A stretch of 5,689 bases of DNA from Bacillota bacterium (lineage in GTDB: Bacteria; Bacillota; Clostridia; Christensenellales; Borkfalkiaceae). Each line of letters opens with the position of its first letter. The first letter of the stretch is position 1. Both the position numbers and the translations under genes were made by a program. Shown piece by piece: positions 1 to 4,994 of this stretch. The notes below the pieces were generated by a model that saw nothing but the letters and a program-made list of their open reading frames with translations, did not search any database and was not told the DNA's origin. Where the stretch lies: the NCBI GenBank assembly GCA_003343995.1, contig QAKE01000016.1:1-5689 (forward strand), read 5' to 3'.

Positions 1-405
1 AAAGAGGTGATTTTTCGTATGCCGAACAGAAAAGCGGAAAGCGTTGTCCGCTGTTTGAACATTCTTGAACGGCGATACGGCAAACTGTTCCGCAAAGTTT
101 TTAAGACGATAACCGTCGATAACGGCTCGGAATTTTTCGACTTTGACGGCTTGGAAAAATCGTCTTTTCGCGGTAAACGTGTGCGCGTGTATTACTGCCA
201 CCCGTACACTTCGAGCGAGCGCGGCTCAAACGAACGCTTAAACCGCGAAATACGTCGGCTTATACCGAAAGGCTCGGACTTGTCGAAGTTTACCGACGAG
301 GAAATAAAGGCGGTCGAAGATTGGGTGAACGCATACCCGCGTGAAATCTTCGACTATGCCACGTCTGCCGAACAGTACGCCGAACAAATAGCCGCTTTGG
401 CATAA
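1..405 (+). CDS. IS30-family transposase, C-terminal part (5' end outside window)
   Basis: This is the catalytic C-terminal half of a DDE transposase that cuts and joins insertion sequence DNA. The reading frame is open to the first base of the window, so the N-terminal helix-turn-helix and the first catalytic Asp lie upstream. Visible motifs are TVDNGSEF, with the second catalytic Asp encoded at 118-120, and YYCHPYTSSERGSNERLNREIR, with the probable catalytic Glu at 217-219. The spacing between these two residues (32 residues in between) is about that of the IS30 family. The following stretch, from RLIPKGSDLSKFT through EDWVNAYPREIFDY, matches the family's conserved C-terminal block (PKGTDF, then NxRPRKxLGY). 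The C-terminus looks intact and ends at a TAA. Whether the full element is functional cannot be judged because the left part is missing. Confidence 0.93.
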   Translation, partial: KEVIFRMPNRKAESVVRCLNILERRYGKLFRKVFKTITVDNGSEFFDFDGLEKSSFRGKRVRVYYCHPYTSSERGSNERLNREIRRLIPKGSDLSKFTDEEIKAVEDWVNAYPREIFDYATSAEQYAEQIAALA

Positions 406-414
406 AACAAAAAT

Positions 415-432
415 TTGAAAGTGCACTTTCAA
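415..432. repeat. 18-bp perfect palindrome TTGAAAGTG/CACTTTCAA
   Basis: The two 9-base arms are exact reverse complements with no spacer. The site lies 9 bases past the transposase stop codon. It could be a protein-binding site or part of the insertion sequence terminus. Its exact role is inferred only from position. Confidence 0.7.
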
Positions 433-434
433 CA

Positions 435-468
435 AGCCGCCGAAAGACGGCTATTTTGGCGTTTCTTT
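435..468 (+). terminator. Imperfect hairpin with interrupted T-rich tail
   Basis: AGCCG (435-439) pairs with CGGCT (448-452). Inside that, one C-A mismatch and one C-G pair close a GAAA tetraloop. An ATTTT run and a TTTCTTTT run follow, interrupted by GGCG. This resembles a degenerated intrinsic terminator for the transposase gene. The tail is poorer than that of the hairpin at 481. Confidence 0.45.
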
Positions 469-480
469 TATTGGCTGTTT

Positions 481-516
481 AAGGCTTATGCCCTGTCGGG
501 TATAAGCCTTTGTTTT
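481..516 (+). terminator. Strong intrinsic terminator
   Basis: AAGGCTTATGCCC (481-493) pairs with GGGTATAAGCCTT (498-510) along 13 positions, with one G-U wobble and a TGTC loop. TGTTTTT follows directly. The T-tract is only on the plus-strand side, so it stops rightward transcription coming from the transposase or from further left. The next gene to the right is on the minus strand. Confidence 0.85.
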
Positions 517-619
517 TGCCGTAAGGCTGTTTTTGCCCCTATTTTACCACGCTGAAAAAAATTTTTTTGAAATTTCAGAAAAATTCTATAAATTTACTTG
601 ACTTTACGCGTTTTCAAGG
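517..619. other. AT-rich intergenic stretch without a supported gene
   Basis: Together with the hairpins at 415-516, this fills the 267-base gap between the transposase and yitT stop codons. It contains a second copy of the 10-mer TGTTTTTGCC (511-520 and 528-537), and an A7T7 run (555-568) flanked by CTGAAA (552-557) and TTTCAG (573-578). No reading frame with a ribosome binding site and no convincing promoter was seen. Confidence 0.6.
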
Positions 620-657
620 AAAAAAAACGCCGCAAAGCGCACATTTGCTTTGCGGCG
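620..657 (-). terminator. Intrinsic terminator of the yitT-like gene
   Basis: An 11-bp perfect stem (628-638 with 647-657, arm CGCCGCAAAGC) encloses an 8-base loop. Read on the minus strand, it is followed by eight T residues (620-627 on the plus strand are all A). It starts 15 bases after the stop codon at 673-675, so it ends the leftward transcription unit. Confidence 0.93.
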
Positions 658-672
658 GGAGAATTTATCGAT

Positions 673-1539
673 TTAAAGCACGTTGTTCCGGAAAAATCTG
701 CCGTACACGTCGTTGACGGAGGAAACGTAGGCGAAGGTGTTTTCAAACTCGGAAAGAATCTTTTTGAACGTCACGAGATCGCGCTTGTTGATCAGGCAAA
801 CGATCATGGTTTTTTCCGCGTGGGAATACCCGCCGCGCACGGAAATTTCCGTAACGCCGTGGTGCGTTCCGCTGAGCAGTCTTTCCGTCAGCTCTTCCGG
901 CTTGTCGGTTACGATTTCCGCCTTGAGCGCGGAAGAAAATCCCTTTAAGATGCCGTCGGAAATGCGCGATTGAATAAAACAGTACGCGAGGCACAGTATC
1001 ACCGGCTCCATCTGCTGACCGTACACGAAGAAGGAAACGACGGCGACCGACGCGTTGAGCGCGAAAATCACCCACACGAGGGAAAGCTGCGGTTTCGCCT
1101 TGTGTACCAGCGCGGCGATGAAATCCGTGCCGCCCGTCGAGGAATTTATCCGCAAGGAAAAACCGTACACGATGCCGATGACCGCCCCCGCCGCGATGAC
1201 GGCGAGAATGCGGCTTTCGCCGGCGTCGTACCGATACAGCCCCGCGGCGTCCCACACGAACAGCATACCGGAAAACACCAGCACGAACAAAAAGGAACGC
1301 AGCGCGTACGTTCTGTCGGCGAAAAAGAACACCGCCAGCGCGAGCGGCACGTTAATGATGAGATTGAGATACCCCGCGTCGAAGGAAAAGGCGTATTGCA
1401 CCATGGTGACGATACCGCCCACCCCCGCCGGCGCAAAGTCGTTTTCAAACACGAAAATGTGATAAACGGCAGCCTGCACCGCAGCCATGACGGCGATCAG
1501 CGCATAGTTAAGCGTTTCTTTTACGATTTTTTGTTTCAT
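673..1539 (-). CDS. YitT family membrane protein (DUF161 + DUF2179)
   Basis: This 288-residue protein has the usual length and architecture of the YitT family. The N-terminal two thirds are a hydrophobic bundle of about five to six membrane segments (roughly residues 11-31, 57-74, 80-98, 111-129, 153-173 and possibly 178-190). Family hallmarks are APAGVGGIVTM near residues 36-46, YLNLIINVPLAL near 57-68 and NSSTGGTDFIA at 132-142. The C-terminal DUF2179 domain (about 200-286) contains RGGYSHAEKTMIVCLI and ends in VSSVNDVYGRFF. The family sits in the cytoplasmic membrane and its substrate or role is not established. ATG 1539 is preceded by AGGGGAG at good spacing. A sigma-A-like promoter overlaps the end of the upstream MATE gene, 64 bases away, so the gene can be transcribed alone or by read-through. 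No symbol is assigned because Firmicutes carry many paralogues. Confidence 0.93.
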   Translation of the reverse strand: MKQKIVKETLNYALIAVMAAVQAAVYHIFVFENDFAPAGVGGIVTMVQYAFSFDAGYLNLIINVPLALAVFFFADRTYALRSFLFVLVFSGMLFVWDAAGLYRYDAGESRILAVIAAGAVIGIVYGFSLRINSSTGGTDFIAALVHKAKPQLSLVWVIFALNASVAVVSFFVYGQQMEPVILCLAYCFIQSRISDGILKGFSSALKAEIVTDKPEELTERLLSGTHHGVTEISVRGGYSHAEKTMIVCLINKRDLVTFKKILSEFENTFAYVSSVNDVYGRFFRNNVL

Positions 1540-1578
1540 TTTCTCCCCTGCCTTGCGGCAAACTTTCCGCCTGCTTTC

Positions 1579-1607
1579 AGTTTACTATACCGCAGTGCGT
1601 TTGTCAA
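1579..1607 (-). promoter_or_regulatory. Sigma-A-like promoter for the YitT gene
   Basis: On the minus strand, TTGACA (1602-1607, perfect -35) is followed by a 17-base spacer and TAAACT (1579-1584, four of six matches to TATAAT). The -35 box includes the TGA stop codon of the MATE gene. This leaves a leader of about 30-35 bases before the yitT ATG at 1539. Confidence 0.7.
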
Positions 1608-2935
1608 TACGTATCGGCGTTTTCCTCCTCCGTTTTTGCAAGCGGTTCCGAAACGCGCCGTTTTTTTCTGCCGATAAACAGCAGGAGAGCGCCCGCGAGC
1701 GCTGCCGCCGCCTGAGAAACGGGGTTCGCCCACCACAATCCGTCCACCCCCAGCGCGATGGGCAGCGTAACGGCGAAGAGCACGAGCGCCGCGACCTCTC
1801 CGTATACCAGAATATAGGCGAAAAGATTGCTTTTTACCGAATAGAAATACGCCGCGCACACCCTGTTGAACGCCGCGAAAAGCACGCCGACGCCGAAAAT
1901 CGGCAATGCCTTTTCCGCAAGCGCCGCCGCTTGTTCACCCGCGCCGAACCATGCGGGAATCGCTTTTCTTCCGAGCAGCAGCAACGCAAAAAATACCGCG
2001 AAGGATATAAATGACGTAACGAAGGCGTAGGCGACGATTTTTTTATATTTTGCCCGCTCGCCCGCGCCGTAATAACGGCTGATGAGCGGCTGCGCGCCGT
2101 CGCCGATGCCCTGCATGATGAGCAGCAGCGCGAAATACACGTACGCGATGACGGCGTACGCCGCGACGGCGGGATCGCCGCCGTAATCGTAAGCGAGGCG
2201 GTTCATCACCGCCACCCCGATATTGGGGCACATGGTTACGCCGAAGGGCGAAAGCCCCACCTTTGCGATGCGCCCGAATATCGCAAAGGAAAAGCGGAAA
2301 GGCGTTTTTTCCCGCTTCCGCAGAAGGAGGAAGAGCGCGCAGGGAACGACGGTTACCGCCTGCCCGATGACCGACGCTACCGCCGCGCCCGTCAGCCCCC
2401 AGTCGAACACCTGCACGAACAGCCAGTCGAGCACGATATTGGCGACAAAACCGGCGATCATCGCCCCCATGGCGAGAAACGCCTTGCCGTAATTGCGCAA
2501 AACGGGCACGAGCCCCGTGGAAAAAACCTGACACGCCGCGCCCGCGATCATATAGGTCAGATAGGTTTTCGCGCCCGCGTGCACCTCCCCGTGCGCGCCG
2601 AGCACGCCGAGCAGCGGCGACGCAAAGGGCAGAATTACCGCCACGAGCAGCACCGACGCGAACGCGAGAAAGAGGAGCGTGTGCACAAAATAGCTTTTTT
2701 CGCCCCGTTTGTCCTCCGTTCCCATGCAGGTGGACATATACACCGAACCGCCGATGCCGATCCCCGTGCCCACCGCCTGCAAAAGCGCCACCAGCGGATA
2801 GGCGATGTTGATAGCGGCAAGCCCCGCATCCCCCACGTTGCGCCCGACGAAAAAGGCGTCCACCATGGCGTACAGCCCGCAGAATACGAAGGAAATCATC
2901 GACGGAAAAACATAACGCACAAACTCTTTTTTCAT
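1604..2935 (-). CDS. MATE family efflux transporter
   Basis: This 443-residue polytopic membrane protein belongs to the MATE branch of the MOP superfamily, cation-coupled antiporters that export drugs or metabolites. The length fits the usual 440-460 residues and 12 membrane helices. Recognisable blocks are ALYNIVDxxFVG-like GLYAMVDAFFVGRNVG (20-35), AAINIAYPL followed by GTGIGIGGSVYMS (41-68), LRNYGKAFLAM then NIVLDWLFV (147-174), and QGIGDGAQPLISRYYGAGE (275-293), the counterpart of the family's QPIISYNYGA motif. The second half repeats the fold to residue 422 and ends in a charged tail. I chose ATG 2935 over the in-frame ATG at 2962. GGAGG sits seven bases before 2935, and the promoter predicts a transcript starting at about 2964, which leaves no room for a ribosome site before 2962. 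The substrate cannot be told from sequence. Confidence 0.95.
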   Translation of the reverse strand: MKKEFVRYVFPSMISFVFCGLYAMVDAFFVGRNVGDAGLAAINIAYPLVALLQAVGTGIGIGGSVYMSTCMGTEDKRGEKSYFVHTLLFLAFASVLLVAVILPFASPLLGVLGAHGEVHAGAKTYLTYMIAGAACQVFSTGLVPVLRNYGKAFLAMGAMIAGFVANIVLDWLFVQVFDWGLTGAAVASVIGQAVTVVPCALFLLLRKREKTPFRFSFAIFGRIAKVGLSPFGVTMCPNIGVAVMNRLAYDYGGDPAVAAYAVIAYVYFALLLIMQGIGDGAQPLISRYYGAGERAKYKKIVAYAFVTSFISFAVFFALLLLGRKAIPAWFGAGEQAAALAEKALPIFGVGVLFAAFNRVCAAYFYSVKSNLFAYILVYGEVAALVLFAVTLPIALGVDGLWWANPVSQAAAALAGALLLFIGRKKRRVSEPLAKTEEENADTY

Positions 2936-2942
2936 TGCATAA

Positions 2943-2948
2943 CCTCCG
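2943..2948 (-). promoter_or_regulatory. Ribosome binding site deciding the MATE start
   Basis: On the minus strand, CGGAGG is followed by seven bases and then the ATG at 2933-2935. It lies inside the alternative extended reading frame that begins at 2962, which argues against that upstream start. Confidence 0.85.
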
Positions 2949-2970
2949 TTTTCAAGTTCCATAAAAAGCT

Positions 2971-2998
2971 ATTATACATAAACGCGGCGGAAAGTCAA
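2971..2998 (-). promoter_or_regulatory. Strong sigma-A-like promoter for the MATE gene
   Basis: On the minus strand, TTGACT (2993-2998) is followed by a 16-base spacer and a perfect TATAAT (2971-2976). The predicted transcription start is near 2964, giving a leader of about 28 bases. Confidence 0.8.
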
Positions 2999-3146
2999 GC
3001 ATAGCGCGCGCCTTTCGGCAAAATCTTTTGCCGTCCGCCCTCCCTTTCGCCTCAAACGGGATATACCGCGTTTTTTTCGGCGGCAAAACCGTACGGCGGC
3101 TTTTTCCGCCACGGAAAAATTTTTTACGGAAACTCAAAAAAAATGC
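2999..3146. other. Divergent intergenic region with inverted repeats
   Basis: This lies between the leftward MATE promoter and the rightward PadR promoter. CGGCAAAA (3016-3023) and TTTTGCCG (3026-3033) form an almost loopless inverted repeat. GGCGG (3095-3099) pairs with CCGCC (3106-3110) around a CTTTTT loop. CCGT (3089-3092) and ACGG (3111-3114) extend that stem, with a two-base AC bulge on one side. AAAAATTTTTT (3115-3125) follows. No gene is supported. The structures could insulate the two divergent units or bind regulators. Confidence 0.5.
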
Positions 3147-3175
3147 TTGACTTTATATACTATGCATTGTATAGT
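3147..3175 (+). promoter_or_regulatory. Promoter of the padR-DUF1700-DUF4097 operon
   Basis: TTGACT (3147-3152), a 17-base spacer and TATAGT (3170-3175) make a good sigma-A-type promoter. The -10 box and much of the spacer lie inside the inverted repeat at 3157-3177, so a dimer bound there would block RNA polymerase. Confidence 0.85.
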
Positions 3176-3177
3176 AT
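3157..3177. promoter_or_regulatory. Probable PadR operator (inverted repeat on the -10 box)
   Basis: ATACTAT (3157-3163) and ATAGTAT (3171-3177) are exact inverted arms. The 7-base centre GCATTGT is itself nearly symmetric, with CA paired to TG and one G/T mismatch on the flank. A dyad of this size over the promoter of a PadR-type gene fits autorepression, which is common in this family. Binding by this PadR is inferred from position and symmetry, not shown. Confidence 0.75.
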
Positions 3178-3183
3178 TATGCG

Positions 3184-3192
3184 AAAGGAGGT
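3184..3192 (+). promoter_or_regulatory. Consensus ribosome binding site deciding the padR start
   Basis: AAAGGAGGT is a full-strength Shine-Dalgarno sequence ending six bases before GTG 3198. An ATG at 3196 overlaps that GTG but is in another frame and meets a TGA after five codons, so GTG is the productive start. Confidence 0.85.
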
Positions 3193-3197
3193 ATAAT

Positions 3198-3530
3198 GTG
3201 GACATTCAGTTGAAAAAAGGGATGCTGGACGTTTGCGTGCTGGCGGCGCTCAAGCGGGAAGAATCCTACGGCTATAAAATCATCACGGACATCGCGCCGT
3301 ATATCGAAATTTCCGAATCTACGCTATACCCGATATTAAAGCGGCTGGAGAGCGCGGGCGCGGTTACCACGCGCAGCAAGGCGTTTAACGGCAGATTGCG
3401 GAAATATTACGCCATCACCGAAAAGGGCAAGGAAAAAATACGCGAATTTGCCGCGGATTTTGAAGAGATGAAAAAAATTTACCGATTTATCGCGGAGAAC
3501 AACGGACATGACGAAAAAGGAATGGTCTAA
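3198..3530 (+). CDS. PadR family transcriptional regulator
   Basis: This small cytoplasmic DNA-binding protein of 110 residues starts at GTG and begins MDIQLKKGMLDVCVLAALKREESYGY, the usual PadR N-terminus. The winged helix-turn-helix spans about residues 8-80. The recognition-helix region is ISESTLYPILKRLESAGAV (38-56) and the wing is GRLRKYYAITEKGKEKI (65-81). One short C-terminal helix follows, as in the small PadR subfamily rather than the long forms of about 180 residues. Translation from further upstream is excluded because the promoter and operator lie there. The end overlaps the DUF1700 gene by 23 bases, which implies one transcript and translational coupling. It probably represses its own operon through the dyad at 3157-3177. 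The inducer is unknown. Confidence 0.95.
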   Translation: MDIQLKKGMLDVCVLAALKREESYGYKIITDIAPYIEISESTLYPILKRLESAGAVTTRSKAFNGRLRKYYAITEKGKEKIREFAADFEEMKKIYRFIAENNGHDEKGMV

Positions 3531-4083
3531 ACAGTTAAAAAGAAATTTGAAAGAACTGCCGAAAAGCGAACGGGAAAGGATTACCGATTATTTCGACGAG
3601 ATGTTTTCCGACAAAGCGGACGCGGGAATGAGCGAAGCGGAGATATTGCTGGAATTCGGCAGTCCCTACGACGCCGCGCAAAAACTGCTCGCGGAATACG
3701 GCAATGAGAAAAAAGACGAGGAAAAGCCGCAACAAAAAAGGGGCGCGCTCGGTACAACGCTCTTAATCGTCTGGCAAATTTTTGCCTTTTGCATCGTCGT
3801 GCCGCTGCTGTTCTCGCTTTTGATCGTGTGCGTTTCCCTCGTCGCGTGCATGATCGCAACGGCGATTGCCGGCGCGGGCGGTTGCGTCTATCTCCTCGTC
3901 GATCTGATCGTCAACGGATACTCGCACAGCTTTATCGCCTATATCGGCGTGTGCGCGGCGGCGATCGGGCTGGGATTGATGCTCTCTCCGCTGTGCATCA
4001 AACTCTGCTCCCCCGCGTGGAAACTGATTTCCCTCTACTTTAAAAAAAGTGCCGCCCTCTTTCGCGGCGAAAAGGCGGTGTGA
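3508..4083 (+). CDS. DUF1700 family (HAAS-domain) membrane protein
   Basis: This 191-residue protein has a cytoplasmic helical N-terminal domain of about residues 1-65. Its sequence MTKKEWSKQLKRNLKELPKSERERITDYFDEMFSDKADAGMSEAEILLEFGSPYDAAQKLL is characteristic of DUF1700/HAAS. A charged linker (66-79) leads to a hydrophobic C-terminal region of three or four membrane segments (roughly 81-103, 104-122, 124-136 and 142-165), then a short basic tail. HAAS domains are usually encoded next to PadR regulators and are thought to take part in signalling. No enzymatic motif is visible. The start is ATG 3508, with a modest GGAG (3494-3497) inside padR. The 23-base overlap upstream and the 2-base gap to the next ATG show a tight operon. 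Confidence 0.9.
   Translation: MTKKEWSKQLKRNLKELPKSERERITDYFDEMFSDKADAGMSEAEILLEFGSPYDAAQKLLAEYGNEKKDEEKPQQKRGALGTTLLIVWQIFAFCIVVPLLFSLLIVCVSLVACMIATAIAGAGGCVYLLVDLIVNGYSHSFIAYIGVCAAAIGLGLMLSPLCIKLCSPAWKLISLYFKKSAALFRGEKAV
4074..4078 (+). promoter_or_regulatory. Ribosome binding site deciding the DUF4097 start
   Basis: GGCGG is one mismatch from GGAGG. It lies seven bases before ATG 4086 but only one base before the alternative GTG at 4080, which favours the ATG. Confidence 0.6.
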
Positions 4084-4085
4084 CC

Positions 4086-4958
4086 ATGGGTAAAAAAGCT
4101 AAAATTTGTATTTGTACCGGCATATTGCTGTTCCTTGCGGGCGCCGCCGCTTTCGTATGCGGATTTGCCTTATTGGATTTCAAGCCCGAAAACCTGAATA
4201 CGCACACGCTGCGCAGCGAAACATACGCCGCGCAGGAGGACTTCGATACCGTGCGGCTGCAGTTTCCCGACGCGGATATCCGCGTGGAATTTTCCGAAAC
4301 CGCGGAAAACATATCGCTTTCCTATCCCGAAAAATACGATCGGAAGGACAAAGCCGTCACCGAAACGAAAATTACGGCGGAAGGCAAAACGCTTTGCGTA
4401 AAACAGACGGCTTTATGGTATAAGATGCTGTTTAACGTGTCCTTCACGAGGGGCAGCGCGGTGCTTGCCCTGCCCGCAAATAAGGTTTATCATCTGGAAC
4501 TCGACGCCGATAACGGCAAAATCGAACTGCCCGCCGGCGCTTACGGAAACGTTTCGCTGGAAACGGACAACGGCGCCATACGCGTGAACGGCATCGAGGC
4601 GCAAACGTTGCGCATCGAAACGGATAACGGGGCGATTTCGGCGGAAAACGTCGCCGCCGAAACGATCGGGCTGGAGACGGACAACGGCAAAATTATCATG
4701 AATAACGTAACGGCAAACGCGGTTTCCGCGTCGACGGACAACGGCGATATCGAGCTGACGCGGCTTACGGCGAACGACATTCGCCTTTCCACCGCCAACG
4801 GGGACGTTGCGGGCACGGTCTGCGGCAAAACGAGCGAATACAAAATCGACGCATCCACGCATAACGGACGCTGTAACCTTCAGCCGTCCGAAAGCGGCGA
4901 AAAATTTCTCCGCGCGAAGAGCAACAACGGAAACATCGAAATCGCCTTTACGGAATGA
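4086..4958 (+). CDS. DUF4097 family protein, membrane-anchored beta-helix
   Basis: This 290-residue protein has a basic start (MGKKAKI) and one hydrophobic segment (about 7-30) that works as a signal anchor or uncleaved signal peptide. No lipobox is evident. The mature part should lie outside the membrane. After a less regular beta-rich part (about 45-135) come eight turns marked by a [DEKS]-x-x-N-G motif, at residues 140, 159, 178, 197, 216, 235, 257 and 278. The first six are spaced exactly 19 residues apart, as expected for a right-handed beta-helix ladder. This is the DUF4097 fold, also found in LiaX- and YvlB-like proteins linked to cell-envelope stress. No catalytic site is seen, and a structural or binding role is inferred. 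ATG 4086 is chosen from the GGCGG at 4074-4078. The gene is third in the operon after padR and DUF1700 and ends just before a hairpin. Confidence 0.9.
   Translation: MGKKAKICICTGILLFLAGAAAFVCGFALLDFKPENLNTHTLRSETYAAQEDFDTVRLQFPDADIRVEFSETAENISLSYPEKYDRKDKAVTETKITAEGKTLCVKQTALWYKMLFNVSFTRGSAVLALPANKVYHLELDADNGKIELPAGAYGNVSLETDNGAIRVNGIEAQTLRIETDNGAISAENVAAETIGLETDNGKIIMNNVTANAVSASTDNGDIELTRLTANDIRLSTANGDVAGTVCGKTSEYKIDASTHNGRCNLQPSESGEKFLRAKSNNGNIEIAFTE
4503..4955 (+). repeat. Degenerate in-frame repeat of about 57 bases (19 residues)
   Basis: The motif encoding [DE]-T-D-N-G begins at 4503, 4560, 4617, 4674, 4731 and 4788 at an exact 57-base period. Looser copies follow at 4854 and 4917. Only the NG-containing core is well kept at DNA level (GACAACGG or GATAACGG). 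The flanking codons have diverged, which points to an old protein repeat under structural constraint rather than a recent tandem duplication. Confidence 0.85.
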
Positions 4959-4967
4959 CGTTATGAA

Positions 4968-4993
4968 GATAGCGGGCAGTTTTGCCCGCTATC
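4968..4993. terminator. Hairpin shared by two convergent genes
   Basis: GATAGCGGGC (4968-4977) and GCCCGCTATC (4984-4993) form a perfect 10-bp stem with an AGTTTT loop. It begins nine bases after the DUF4097 stop and one base from the deacylase stop on the other strand, so it probably ends both transcripts. Neither side carries a T-tract, so it is not a standard intrinsic terminator. It may act with other factors or as a 3'-end stabiliser. Confidence 0.6.
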
Positions 4994-4994
4994 G

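Larger units (their letters stand above)
1..434 (+). mobile_element. Right-hand part of an IS30-family insertion sequence (partial)
   Basis: The transposase gene implies an insertion sequence that enters from the left edge. The right boundary is uncertain. A perfect 18-bp palindrome at 415-432, ten bases after the transposase stop, is a plausible component of the right end. IS30-family ends are normally imperfect inverted repeats of roughly 20-30 bp, and the matching left end is not in the window. The element may therefore end near 434 or run further, past the hairpins at 435-516. Confidence 0.5.

Noticed and set aside
584..650. TTGACT at 598-603 as a rightward promoter
   Set aside because: No -10 box occurs at proper spacing, and only an antisense region follows.
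970..1677. Long open frames on the plus strand opposite the YitT and MATE genes
   Set aside because: They encode Arg/His-rich low-complexity translations typical of the antisense of GC-biased codons, have no ribosome binding sites, and lie opposite two clear family members.
2936..2962. Upstream ATG giving a nine-residue longer MATE protein
   Set aside because: It lies at the predicted transcription start and has no ribosome site of its own, while GGAGG sits correctly for ATG 2935.
2968..2982. Resemblance of the MATE -10 region (TGTATAATAG, minus strand) to an operator half-site TGTATAGTAT
   Set aside because: The likeness is due to the TATAAT box and there is no second arm, so control of the MATE gene by this PadR is not supported.
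4080..4085. GTG 4080 as start of the DUF4097 gene
   Set aside because: The ribosome site ends one base away, which is too close. ATG 4086 has normal spacing.
4503..4955. Tandem DNA repeat such as a CRISPR array or minisatellite
   Set aside because: The period is exactly 57 bases, in frame, and conserved only in the NG-containing codons, so it is a protein repeat. There are no identical repeats with unique spacers.
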